DNA of 64,000 nucleotides. Origin: an uncultured Pseudomonadota bacterium. Its GTDB lineage: Bacteria; Myxococcota_A; UBA796; SXON01. Every line of letters begins with the position of its first letter. The stretch's first letter is position 1. The stretch is taken from contig CAISIK010000081.1 of NCBI GenBank assembly GCA_903885375.1, positions 1-64,000 of the forward strand, read 5' to 3'. Under the pieces are notes generated by a model. The model was not told the DNA's origin. It did not search any database and saw only the letters and a program-made list of their open reading frames with translations. Below are positions 33,161 to 41,512 of the stretch, piece after piece. The position numbers and the translations under genes are program-made.

Positions 33161-34645
33161 TCAGGGGTGCGGGGCCGCCGCCGAGGGGGTGGGGAAGAGC
33201 ACGGAGTCGCCGGTGCCGCCCTTGCGCCGCTCGCCGATCATCTGGCGGGTGCAGCCATCCTGCAGGCGCCCGGAACGCGCGGCGAGCACCGTGGAGGCCG
33301 GGGCCTCGTCGCCGAGGTGGCGCACCTCGAGGAAGTGGTTGACGCCGAGCGGCGGCAGGAGCCGCGAGCCGAGGAGCAGGAACCACCCCACCAGCGCGGC
33401 CTCCCGCCAGGGGAACCGCCGCGGCCCCTCCCCGGCGCCTGACAGCGCCGCCGCCGCCACCCCCACGAGCACCGGCAGCCCGGCCAGGCCGGAGCCGAGG
33501 TAGCGCGGGTGGGCGATGATGGCCGCGGCCTGCGCCACCATCACCGCGTAGGGCGCCACCGAAGCGAGGAGGGCGCCCAGCCGCAGCGGCGCACGCAACA
33601 GCGCGCCCGCCGCGACGAGCCCTGCCGCCGCCGCGAGCGGCACGAGCGGCATCAGGTTCCGGGTACGGCCCTCCATCGCGGCCCGCGCCGTGCGCACCCC
33701 GGGCGGGATGGCCTCGCTGATCTCCCGGAGCGCCGCGAAGGTGGAGGGGAGCGTGCCGATCGGGGTGCGGCCCCACACGAACCCGCCCCCCACCGGGGGG
33801 TAGGTGAACTCGGCCTGCAGGCCCGCGCTCCGCACCGCCTCGTCGGCGTAGAACCACGCCTGCGCCTCCATCCCCTGCGCCCGCGCCGGGTAGGCGAACT
33901 GGCCGGCGTACCACGAGGCCTCAAAGGCCACGAACAGCGCGAGGGCGGCCACCACGCGGGTGCGCCAGCTCGCGCGCACCACCCCCACGCCGAGCAGGAA
34001 GAGCGGCGCCGGCGCCCAGAGGAGCCCGCGCACGTCGAGGAGCGGCAGGAGCGCGCAGGCCACCGCCCCGCCCACGAAGAACGGCGCCCGCGGCCAGCGC
34101 ACCGCCGCCACCGCGAGGCCGGTGGCCAGGGCCGTGCACCCCACCAGCGCGGGGTAGAACGTGACGGTGCGGGTCATCGTGACCACGGGCGGCACAAAGC
34201 CGATGGAGATCACCGCCGCGATGCCCGCGGCCCGCGAGTGGAGCGCCCGGGCCCACAGGTAGGTGCCGAGGTGCAGAAGCAGCACGCCGGGCAGCGTGGA
34301 GCCGAGCCAGAGGGCATCGAGCACGCCCACCGACGACACGAGCTGCCCCGGCAGCCAGGCCGCGAAGCGCGAGCGCGAGGTGGCCACCTCCTCCACCGCG
34401 CCGCGCCCCATGTCGATCGCGGCGTGGCAGTACTGCGTGAAGTCACTCGCGGTGAGCACCGCCGGCGAGAGGAACCAGCCGCCCACCTGCGCCACGTTCC
34501 AGGTTCCCACCGCGAGCGCCGCGAGCACACCCGCCGCCTCGGCCAGTCGGGGGTGCCGCGCCTCGGCCTCCCCCTTCGGCAGCACGCGGAGCACGACCAG
34601 CACGAGCAGCGGCGCGGCAGCCTGGAGCCATACGGAGGAGGACAA
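33161..34645 (-). CDS. multi-pass membrane protein, GT-C glycosyltransferase-like
   Basis: A 494-residue protein with roughly 11-13 hydrophobic segments. A polar loop after the early helices (TASDFTQYCHAAIDMGRG) and a longer loop near residue 260 resemble mannosyl- or arabinosyl-type GT-C enzymes. The C terminus is soluble. It is the last gene of a minus-strand set that starts at 38392, 18 nt after the epimerase gene. A TTG at 34645 is the only start before the first helix; GTG codons follow within the helix. The substrate is not known. Confidence 0.55.
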   Translation of the reverse strand: MSSSVWLQAAAPLLVLVVLRVLPKGEAEARHPRLAEAAGVLAALAVGTWNVAQVGGWFLSPAVLTASDFTQYCHAAIDMGRGAVEEVATSRSRFAAWLPGQLVSSVGVLDALWLGSTLPGVLLLHLGTYLWARALHSRAAGIAAVISIGFVPPVVTMTRTVTFYPALVGCTALATGLAVAAVRWPRAPFFVGGAVACALLPLLDVRGLLWAPAPLFLLGVGVVRASWRTRVVAALALFVAFEASWYAGQFAYPARAQGMEAQAWFYADEAVRSAGLQAEFTYPPVGGGFVWGRTPIGTLPSTFAALREISEAIPPGVRTARAAMEGRTRNLMPLVPLAAAAGLVAAGALLRAPLRLGALLASVAPYAVMVAQAAAIIAHPRYLGSGLAGLPVLVGVAAAALSGAGEGPRRFPWREAALVGWFLLLGSRLLPPLGVNHFLEVRHLGDEAPASTVLAARSGRLQDGCTRQMIGERRKGGTGDSVLFPTPSAAAPHP

Positions 34646-34663
34646 GCGAACTCGTAAGCAGCT

Positions 34664-35647
34664 TCAACTCAGGTATCCATGCGCGCGGAACCAGTTCAGC
34701 GCGCGCGCAACGCTCACGGCGAGCGGGGTCGCCGGCACACCGAGCTCGCGCCGCGCCCGCTCCCCGCTCCGGTGCCGCGCCTCGCGCATCCCGGCGAGCA
34801 CGTACTCGTCGAGGCCGGCGAACCGCGCGGGGGAGCGGCGCACCAGCGGGCGGGCGAGGAGCCCCGCCGCGCGCAAGAGCGTGGCGGGGGCGGCGATCGC
34901 GGGGGCGCGGCGGCCTGCCCAGGCGGCCGCGAGCGCCATCACCTCCCGGTACGCCACGTTGTGCGAGCCCAGCAGGTACCGCCGCCCGGGCGCACCCCGG
35001 TCCATCGCGAGGAGGTGGCCGATCGCGCAGTCCTCCGCGTCCACGAAACACTTGCCGCCCGGCGGGTAGAAGGGCACCGGCCGGCGTGCCACCTGGAGGA
35101 GCAGGGTGCCGCTCGTGGGGCGGATGTCCCAGGCGCCGAGCACGAAGTCGGGGTTCACCACGGGGTGGTTCGCCCCCCGCGCCAACGCCTCCCCCGCCAG
35201 CTTGGTGTCGTGGTACTCGCGGCACACCCCGCGCGGGCCGTACACGGCCTCCGGGTCGAGCGGGCTGTCCTCGTCGCCCGGCGCCGCGAGCGGTCCGTAC
35301 CCCACCGTGATGCTCGAGGAGCAGTAGACCATCCGCGGCACGCGCGCCCGCGCCATGGCCTCGAGGAGCGCCTCGGTGGCGTGCACGTGCACGCGCTGCA
35401 TGATGGCGAACGCACCCGGTCCGGGAAGGAAGGCGCCGGCCACGTGGAAGACCCCCGCGCACCCCGCCATGGCCTCGGTGAGCCCGGCCACGTCGAGCAG
35501 ATCGACGGTCCGAACCTCGCGCGCCACGCCCTCGGTGCAGAGGTTCGGCTGGCGCACCACGCACACCACCTCATCGCCGCGGGCGAGGAGCTGCCGGAGC
35601 ACGTTCGCCCCAAGAAAACCCGTGGCACCGGTGAGGAGGTAGCGCAT
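34664..35647 (-). CDS. NAD(P)-dependent epimerase / dihydroflavonol-4-reductase-like SDR
   Basis: A 327-residue extended short-chain dehydrogenase. The nucleotide-binding motif is LLTGATGFLGANVLRQLL at the N terminus; VYCSSSITVGYGPLA is the active-site Ser/Thr strand and EYHDTKLAGE carries the catalytic Tyr and Lys. The branch is closest to HpnA/dihydroflavonol reductase-like proteins. The preceding gene ends 4 nt upstream, so it is cotranscribed with membrane glycosyltransferase-like genes and may make or reduce the sugar or lipid they use (inference). Confidence 0.82.
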   Translation of the reverse strand: MRYLLTGATGFLGANVLRQLLARGDEVVCVVRQPNLCTEGVAREVRTVDLLDVAGLTEAMAGCAGVFHVAGAFLPGPGAFAIMQRVHVHATEALLEAMARARVPRMVYCSSSITVGYGPLAAPGDEDSPLDPEAVYGPRGVCREYHDTKLAGEALARGANHPVVNPDFVLGAWDIRPTSGTLLLQVARRPVPFYPPGGKCFVDAEDCAIGHLLAMDRGAPGRRYLLGSHNVAYREVMALAAAWAGRRAPAIAAPATLLRAAGLLARPLVRRSPARFAGLDEYVLAGMREARHRSGERARRELGVPATPLAVSVARALNWFRAHGYLS

Positions 35648-35651
35648 CCCG

Positions 35652-37304
35652 CTACTTCGGGGGACCGTTGCGCTCGGGCGAGGGCGGATTGGTCATGCCC
35701 TCCACCCGGTACACCACGAACGCCCCGCCGGCGCGCGTGGGCACGCGGGCCGCCTCCACCACCGCGTGACTCCTCAACCACGCTTGCACCGGCCCGTCCC
35801 CCGGGCTCCGCTCCAGGGCGATGAGCACGCGAAAGCCCCGGGGCGGCCAGTCCCCGTCGAAGAGGGGGCCCACGAAGACCTCGCCCGCGCTGCCGCCGCC
35901 GCGGAGGCTCACCGTCGACCAGTCCCACCGGCACCCGAGGCTGGCCGCGGGCAGCATGAGGTGGCCGAAGCCGGGCGAGTTCGGGTCGGCCGAAGGCAGG
36001 TACCCCACGGTGCCCGTGGGCCCCTGCACCTCGCGCAGCGCCGCCACGGCCTCGAGGAGGTGCCACTCGGAGGGCTGGAAGTCGGAGGGGGCGAACGACC
36101 CCGCCGGCTGCGGCCAGTGCGCGCTCCGCAAGGCCGCCACGCCGTGCGCGTAGCTCGGCGACGGCCCCACCTCGCCCGGCCCGAAGCGCTGCGCGCTCGT
36201 CCACACCCGCGGCACCATCGCGCCGGCCACCACGAGCGGCAGCAGCCAACCCCGCCCGAGCGGCACCATCGCGGCGCAGGCGAGCACGAAGCCGGGGAAG
36301 AGGTAGCGGTCCACCTGCTGCGAGGTGCGCGAGAGGATCACCATCCCCACCAGCGCTCCCACCCCCACCACCGCCATGCCGAAGCGGCTCTCGCGCCGCC
36401 AGAAGCCCAGGACGAGGGCGAGGACGAGGAGCGCCACGCCGGGCGCGCTCAGCGCCTCCCAGAGCGTGGCCACGTAGTACACGCGCGCCTCGAGCGAATC
36501 CACGTCGCGCAGGCTGGCGGCGTTCCCCTGCATCGCGCCCGCATCGAGCGAGGTGAAGAGGTAGCGGCGGACGGCGCCGAAGTGGGTGGCGTACCACAGG
36601 CCCGCCACGGCCATGAAGGCGAGCACGGCCGCGCCGAGGCCGAGCCACTGGGCGCGGGCGCTGCCCCGGGACCGTTTCGTCTGCCAGAGGAGGCCCACCC
36701 CCACCACGAGGCACGGACCCACGAGGAAGATGGGCGCGGTGTACTTGGTGCCGAAGGCGAGCCCCATCCAGGCGCCGAAGGCCAGGGCGGAGCGCCGGCG
36801 CGTGAGCGCATCGCTGCCCGCCACGTGGCTCACCGCCTGCAGCACCGCCGCGGCGACGCTGAGATCGCGCGAGTACTGCTCGACGCTGCTCCAGGTGAAG
36901 GGGCTGCCCACGACCGCGAGCCAGGCGAGCAGGCCGCCGAGCCGCCGGTCGGTGAGCCGCAACGACAGCCGTTGGAGCGCATCGAAGATGGCGAGCAGCG
37001 TGAGCCCCATGCAGAGCGCCGCCGAGAGCGGCCAGCTCCCCACGAGCACGGTGGTGGCGGTGCCGAGGGCGGCGCCGAAGGGCGGCTGCGGCGCAAGCAG
37101 CGCCCACCACGCGGAGAGGGCGAGGCCGACGTCACCTTCGCGGATGAGCTGCCCGAGGCGCAGCTCCACCCCGAGCAGGTGCGGCGCGTCGGCGCCACCG
37201 ATGCGGCCGGCGCGGGCGATCTGGCCCGCCACGCCGGCCGCGCCGAGCACGCCCAACGCCCAGGCGCCGAGCCGAACCAGCCTCGCCCGATCGGGGAGCG
37301 TCAT
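35652..37304 (-). CDS. multi-pass membrane protein, GT-C glycosyltransferase-like
   Basis: A 550-residue protein with about 11 hydrophobic segments followed by a soluble domain of about 160 residues (from near residue 390). The early acidic loop GADAPHLLGVELRLGQLI and the SVEQYSRDLSVAAAVLQ helix fit a GT-C enzyme using a polyprenyl-linked donor. ATG 37304 overlaps the stop of the flippase-like gene (ATGA), and the epimerase starts 4 nt after its stop. Substrate unknown. Confidence 0.55.
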   Translation of the reverse strand: MTLPDRARLVRLGAWALGVLGAAGVAGQIARAGRIGGADAPHLLGVELRLGQLIREGDVGLALSAWWALLAPQPPFGAALGTATTVLVGSWPLSAALCMGLTLLAIFDALQRLSLRLTDRRLGGLLAWLAVVGSPFTWSSVEQYSRDLSVAAAVLQAVSHVAGSDALTRRRSALAFGAWMGLAFGTKYTAPIFLVGPCLVVGVGLLWQTKRSRGSARAQWLGLGAAVLAFMAVAGLWYATHFGAVRRYLFTSLDAGAMQGNAASLRDVDSLEARVYYVATLWEALSAPGVALLVLALVLGFWRRESRFGMAVVGVGALVGMVILSRTSQQVDRYLFPGFVLACAAMVPLGRGWLLPLVVAGAMVPRVWTSAQRFGPGEVGPSPSYAHGVAALRSAHWPQPAGSFAPSDFQPSEWHLLEAVAALREVQGPTGTVGYLPSADPNSPGFGHLMLPAASLGCRWDWSTVSLRGGGSAGEVFVGPLFDGDWPPRGFRVLIALERSPGDGPVQAWLRSHAVVEAARVPTRAGGAFVVYRVEGMTNPPSPERNGPPK

Positions 37305-38392
37305 GGCGCGGCGGCCCCGCGCGCGTCGAGGTCGGCCGCGAGCGTGCCCGCGAGCGCCAGCTCCCGCTCGGCCGGATCGTCGGGCAGCGTGGCGATGAGC
37401 CAGGACATGGCCGGGATGCCGAGGAGGAGCGTGGCGAGGTGTACGCTGCGGAGCGCGAGGGCAGCGAAGACCGCATCACTCGTGGTGCCCTCCGCGTAGA
37501 GCGGAAAGAGCAGCACCACCAGCACCTCCACCGCGCCGAGCCCGCCGGGCACGAACAGCCCCGCCACGCTCGCCACCGCCGTGAGCGCCTGCATGAACAG
37601 CGTGCCGAGCGGCGCCGCCTCGAACCCCACCGCGCGCAGGGTGAGGAGCGCCGATCCGGTGAGCACGAGCAGGTTCAGGACGCTCAGCGCCGCGGCCTCC
37701 GCCCAGCGCGAAAGCGGCAACTCCCCCACCGCGGCAAAGCACCGCGCCCACCAGCGCAGGCGACTGCCGAGCCGGTCGGCGTGGCGCGCGAGCGGCGGCA
37801 CGGCGGCGAGCCGGTCCGCGAAGCGTGCCGCGAGCCCGGCCACGGCCACGGGGCGCAGGAGCAGCACGAACAGCCCCACGGCGAGGAGCCCCGTGGCGAA
37901 GGCCAGCGGGGTCACGGCCATGGCCACGTTCTCGGGCAGGCGGTCGGCCACGAGCGGCCAAAGCGCGAGGGTCACGAGCCCGAAGATCGCCAGCGCGAGC
38001 ACGCGCGCGAGCAGCGCAGCGGCCAGCGCGGAGGGCATCGGCACGCCGTAGCGCTGCCGCAGCGCCCAGGCGGCGCCGAGCTCGGCCACCGGCCCGGGCA
38101 GCGCGAGGTGCACCGCATTGCTGCCGAGCACGATGAAGGCGAAGCCGGCCAGCGGCGGGCGCGGCGAGGCCGGCACGAGCGCACGCAGCCGGAGGGTCTG
38201 CACCCCGATCGAGAGGCACCACGCGAGGAGCGCGAGCGCCATCCACCCCGGCGAGATGGCCCGCAGCCGCTCGGCGGCCCGCGCCCCATCGAGGAAGCGC
38301 AGGATGGCGAAGCCCACCACCACGAACCCCACGAGGGACATCGCGGCCGCGAGCAGTGCTCGCAGCCGCGGGTGACGCACCATCGGGTTCAC
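37301..38392 (-). CDS. lysylphosphatidylglycerol synthase TM-region / AglD-like flippase family protein
   Basis: A 363-residue membrane protein of the UPF0104/LPG-synthase TM family. The hallmark is FVPGGLGAVEVLVVLLF near residue 290, with VLGSNAVHLALPGPVAELGAAWALR in the first third split over two helices. Members work as flippases or as membrane partners in lipid and glycan export. It is the first gene of the minus-strand set with two GT-C-like proteins and an epimerase, so a lipid-linked sugar flippase role is plausible. ATG 38392 or ATG 38383 may be the start. Confidence 0.75.
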   Translation of the reverse strand: MNPMVRHPRLRALLAAAMSLVGFVVVGFAILRFLDGARAAERLRAISPGWMALALLAWCLSIGVQTLRLRALVPASPRPPLAGFAFIVLGSNAVHLALPGPVAELGAAWALRQRYGVPMPSALAAALLARVLALAIFGLVTLALWPLVADRLPENVAMAVTPLAFATGLLAVGLFVLLLRPVAVAGLAARFADRLAAVPPLARHADRLGSRLRWWARCFAAVGELPLSRWAEAAALSVLNLLVLTGSALLTLRAVGFEAAPLGTLFMQALTAVASVAGLFVPGGLGAVEVLVVLLFPLYAEGTTSDAVFAALALRSVHLATLLLGIPAMSWLIATLPDDPAERELALAGTLAADLDARGAAAP

Positions 38393-38471
38393 TCGGACAC
38401 CACCGCGACTCTACACCCCCACCCTCCCCGCTCGCAAGCTTGCGGGCGCGCCCGTGATAGCCGAAGCCACG

Positions 38472-39602
38472 ATGCCCCCGGTCCCCCGCCCCTCGTCGCG
38501 CCCCGCCCGCCGCATCCTCTTCGCGTTTGTCGTGCTGCTGGCGGTCTTCGGTGTGGCCGAGGCCGGCGCGCGGCTCGGCGGTGCGTACCTGTTCCCACAG
38601 CACCGCGCGCTCGATGCGATGCCCGGCGAGCCCGTGCCCGGCGAGCCGAACATGGTGGTCGACGCGGTCACCGGCTGGCGGCCCCGCACCGGCAAGCAGG
38701 CCTCGTTCGGCATTCCCGGCGGCACCACGGTGAACAGTCGGGGCATGCGCGGCCCCGAGGTGGCGGTGCCCAAGCCGGCCGGTGAACGGCGCGTGCTCTT
38801 CGTGGGCGACTCCACGGTTTTCGGGGTGCTGGTGGCCGATGGTGAGATCTTCCCGCGCCGGGTGGAAACCGCCCTCCAGGCGATCGACCCGAAGGTGAAG
38901 GTGCTCGACGGCGCTGCGCCCGGGTGGTCCTCCTTCCAGGCCCGCCGGGCGCTCGAGGAGCGCCTCCTGGCGCTGGAGCCCGATCTGCTCGTCGTGGCCA
39001 CCCTCTGGAGCGACACGCAGGGCGGCGAGCTGGCCGACTCCGTGCGCTTCCGGCCGCTCCTCCCCTTCCTCAGCGGCAGCGCCGCCTACCTGCTCACGCG
39101 CGAGTGGCTCAACCAGGTGCGCTTCGGCAGCCAGACCGAGAGCGTCACGGTCGACCTGATGCCCCCCCAACGCGAGCGCGCCGGCAAGCGCCCCGGCCAG
39201 GGCCCGCCCCCGCCGGGAACCCCCGGCCCGCAGGCCGGGCCGAAGCTCCCCCCGCCCGGCCCCGTCGTGCTGCGCGTGCCGCTCGCCGACTACCGTGCGA
39301 ACCTGTCCTGGATGGCCGAGGCCATGCGCAAACGCGGCGGCGAGGTCGCCTTCCTCGTGCTCCCCTGCGTCAACGACCCCGGCGCCGGCAAGGTGGGCGA
39401 CTTCCGCGACGAGTACCGCGCCGCCATGCGCGAGATGGCCGCCTCCCTCGGCGCCCCGCTGGCCGATGCGCCGCCCGTCTTCGCCTCCGCCTCGCCCAAC
39501 GAATTCTTCGACGACGTCCACCCCACCCGTGAGGGCCACGCGCGCCTCGCCGAGGTGGTCACCGCCGCGCTCACGCCGTGGGCGCGCGGCGCTGCGCGCT
39601 GA
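38472..39602 (+). CDS. membrane-anchored SGNH/GDSL hydrolase
   Basis: A 376-residue protein: Arg-rich N terminus, one hydrophobic segment (about 14-34), then an SGNH hydrolase domain. VLFVGDSTVFGVLV carries the nucleophile Ser, WSDTQGG lies in block III, and FDDVHPTREGHARL holds the Asp and His at the C-terminal end. A Pro/Gly-rich insert of about 35 residues lies in the middle. Likely an O-acetyl esterase or transferase acting on an envelope glycan. ATG 38472 is preferred to GTG 38454; GATAGC (38456-38461) may be the -10 box. It is divergent from the glycosyl-transfer gene set. Its last 32 bp overlap the convergent HAD gene. Confidence 0.78.
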   Translation: MPPVPRPSSRPARRILFAFVVLLAVFGVAEAGARLGGAYLFPQHRALDAMPGEPVPGEPNMVVDAVTGWRPRTGKQASFGIPGGTTVNSRGMRGPEVAVPKPAGERRVLFVGDSTVFGVLVADGEIFPRRVETALQAIDPKVKVLDGAAPGWSSFQARRALEERLLALEPDLLVVATLWSDTQGGELADSVRFRPLLPFLSGSAAYLLTREWLNQVRFGSQTESVTVDLMPPQRERAGKRPGQGPPPPGTPGPQAGPKLPPPGPVVLRVPLADYRANLSWMAEAMRKRGGEVAFLVLPCVNDPGAGKVGDFRDEYRAAMREMAASLGAPLADAPPVFASASPNEFFDDVHPTREGHARLAEVVTAALTPWARGAAR

Positions 39603-40209
39603 CCTCCGCCGTGATGCCCTCGGGCCCCTCCACCCGCACGGCCCGCCATCCCCTCCCCCGCGCGACCTCGATGTTGTGCGCGTTGTCGTCGAAGAAGAGG
39701 AGGTCCGCGGGCGCCACGCCGAGCGCCGCCTCCACGCCGGCGAAGGCGCCCGGGTCGGGCTTGAGCACGCCCGTTTCGTAGGAGAGGAAGCAGCGGTCGA
39801 AGACCGACTCGAACTCCGCGCGGAGCACGCCCCAGTGCAGCGGGTTGGTGTTCGAGAGCAGCACCACCGGCACGCCGAGCCGGCGCGCGCCCTCCACCGC
39901 GGCCCGCGCGCCCGGGAAGGGCTGCGCCGGCCAGGCCGCCAGCGCGCGCACGAAGCGGTCCGCGTCGACCCCCGGCGCGCAGAGCTCGGCCACGGCGGCC
40001 TCCGCCAGCTCGGACAGGCTGGCCGTCCCCAGCTCGAACCCCCGGTACGCCGGGTGCTGGAGCACGAACCGCCACCACGCCGCGGCGTCCGTCCGGGTGT
40101 CGAAGACCTCGCCGAAAACCTGGTGGTTGAACTGCACGAGCACGCCGCCGAGGTCGATCACCACCGCGCCTGGCCGCCCCCGAACCGCCGCCTCCTCAGA
40201 AGGGCGCAT
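39571..40209 (-). CDS. HAD-IA phosphatase, YihX-like
   Basis: A 212-residue HAD hydrolase. AVVIDLGGVLVQFNH holds the nucleophile in the D-x-G form seen in YihX-type sugar phosphatases; VVLLSNTNPLHWG is motif II, GVLKPDPGAF motif III and LLFFDDNAHNIEVARGRGW motif IV. The NTN-H and DDNAHN details match the YihX (alpha-glucose-1-phosphate phosphatase) branch closely. The gene overlaps the C39-like gene by 14 nt at its start and the SGNH gene by 32 nt at its end. Confidence 0.82.
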   Translation of the reverse strand: MRPSEEAAVRGRPGAVVIDLGGVLVQFNHQVFGEVFDTRTDAAAWWRFVLQHPAYRGFELGTASLSELAEAAVAELCAPGVDADRFVRALAAWPAQPFPGARAAVEGARRLGVPVVLLSNTNPLHWGVLRAEFESVFDRCFLSYETGVLKPDPGAFAGVEAALGVAPADLLFFDDNAHNIEVARGRGWRAVRVEGPEGITAEVSAQRRAPTA

Positions 40210-41113
40210 CTGCCGCCGTGGACCACCAGATGTCGCCGTCGGTGCTCATCTCCGCATCCCACGCGCCGCCGAGGGGGTACGCGATGTGGTCGGCTTCGCC
40301 GCAGCCGTAGCAGTTGTACCAGTCTCCGGCGGGGTCGTTCACGATCCAGTCGGTGTCGGTGTAGCCCACGATCACCGCGATGTGGCCGGAGCCTGTCCAG
40401 TAGCCGTGCACCACCACGGGGCGTCCGTCGTCGAGATGGTCGCGCAGGTCGGACCGCGTGGCCCAGGTGCCGTACTCCGCGTAGAGGCCCTCGGCCTCGT
40501 AGAGCGCGGCGAGCCCCGAGGGCGACTGGCCCTGCGCCTTGCCGTAGCGCCCGTACAGCACGTCGGGGGTGACGCTCCCGGAGTGCCAGAAGTCCACCAG
40601 CATGGCGGCGGAGGTGATGCCGCAGGTGCTGCCGGGCTCGTGGGCGTTGTCGTACTGGTAGAAGTAGGGCACGTCGAGGCTCACGCCCTCGGGCTCCACC
40701 TCCATCTCGATGCGGTCGCTGGCCACGACATCGCCGGAGGCGTCGAGGCCGGTGAGCGTGATCACCCGCGTGTAGCCGGTGCCGGTGAACTCCCGCTCCA
40801 GCACCGACTCGCCGAGGTCCTCGAACTCGCCGATCGCGTAGCCATCGGCATCGAGCTTGGCGCGCGCCACGCCTTCGAGGCGCACGCGGAAGGTGACGGG
40901 GTTGGGCAACACCGCGCCATCCGCCGGGGAGAGGATTTCCACCATGGGGGCAGCCGTCGCTTCGCCGGTGTCGGTGTCGACCGGTTCGTCCCCCGCCGTG
41001 TCAACCGGGGCCGTGTCCGCCGCGCCGGAGTCGGACTCACGCGGGGCGCCGCCGGCCTGGGCGGCCTTCCGGTCCTCCATCTCGCCGCACGCGAGCAACA
41101 CCAGCAACACCAT
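40196..41113 (-). CDS. lipoprotein with C39-like cysteine peptidase domain
   Basis: A 305-residue predicted lipoprotein: MVLLVLLAC puts the Cys at 9 with no positive charge. After an acidic Thr/Asp-rich linker and an Ig-like stretch (EILSPADGAVLPNPVTFRV) there is a Peptidase_C39_2-like domain: PYFYQYDNA, STCGITSAAMLVDFW with the catalytic Cys, SGHIAVIVGYT with the His and WIVNDPAGDW with the Asp/Asn. It is likely a secreted cysteine peptidase or bacteriocin-type processing domain without a transporter. GGAG lies 6 nt before ATG 41113. Confidence 0.75.
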   Translation of the reverse strand: MVLLVLLACGEMEDRKAAQAGGAPRESDSGAADTAPVDTAGDEPVDTDTGEATAAPMVEILSPADGAVLPNPVTFRVRLEGVARAKLDADGYAIGEFEDLGESVLEREFTGTGYTRVITLTGLDASGDVVASDRIEMEVEPEGVSLDVPYFYQYDNAHEPGSTCGITSAAMLVDFWHSGSVTPDVLYGRYGKAQGQSPSGLAALYEAEGLYAEYGTWATRSDLRDHLDDGRPVVVHGYWTGSGHIAVIVGYTDTDWIVNDPAGDWYNCYGCGEADHIAYPLGGAWDAEMSTDGDIWWSTAADAPF

Positions 41114-41174
41114 CCCGGACTCCAGAACGCGCGCCTGATATCCTCTCCCGCACGCCCCGGACCCCGCTGGCCCC

Positions 41175-41495
41175 ATGACCGATCTCGTCGTCGTGAACGT
41201 GACCGCCCCGAACCTCGCCACCGCCGAACGGCTGGCCCGCACGCTCGTGGAGGAGTCGCTCGCGGCCTGCTGCACGCTCGTTCCGGCCGTGCGCTCCATC
41301 TACCGTTGGCAAGGCGCCGTGCACGAGGACATCGAGGTGCTGCTCGTGATCAAGACGCGCGCTGCGCTGATGCCCGCCCTCGCCGCGCGGGTGGGCGCGC
41401 TGCACCCCTACACGCTCCCCGAAGTGATCGCCGTGCCCGTGGTGGCCGGCAGCGAAGCCTACCTCGCGTGGGTGCGGGCCGAAACTGGCGGCTGA
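41175..41495 (+). CDS. cutA: divalent-cation tolerance protein CutA
   Basis: A 106-residue CutA1 protein: ARTLVEESLAACCTLVP, SIYRWQGAVHEDIEVLLVIKT and HPYTLPEVIAVPV are the family blocks. CutA1 is a small trimeric cytoplasmic protein related in fold to PII and linked to copper tolerance in E. coli, although its exact role is unclear. Length is normal. It is divergent from the C39-like lipoprotein, 61 bp apart. Confidence 0.94.
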   Translation: MTDLVVVNVTAPNLATAERLARTLVEESLAACCTLVPAVRSIYRWQGAVHEDIEVLLVIKTRAALMPALAARVGALHPYTLPEVIAVPVVAGSEAYLAWVRAETGG

Positions 41496-41512
41496 GCGCC
41501 CGGGGGTGGGCC

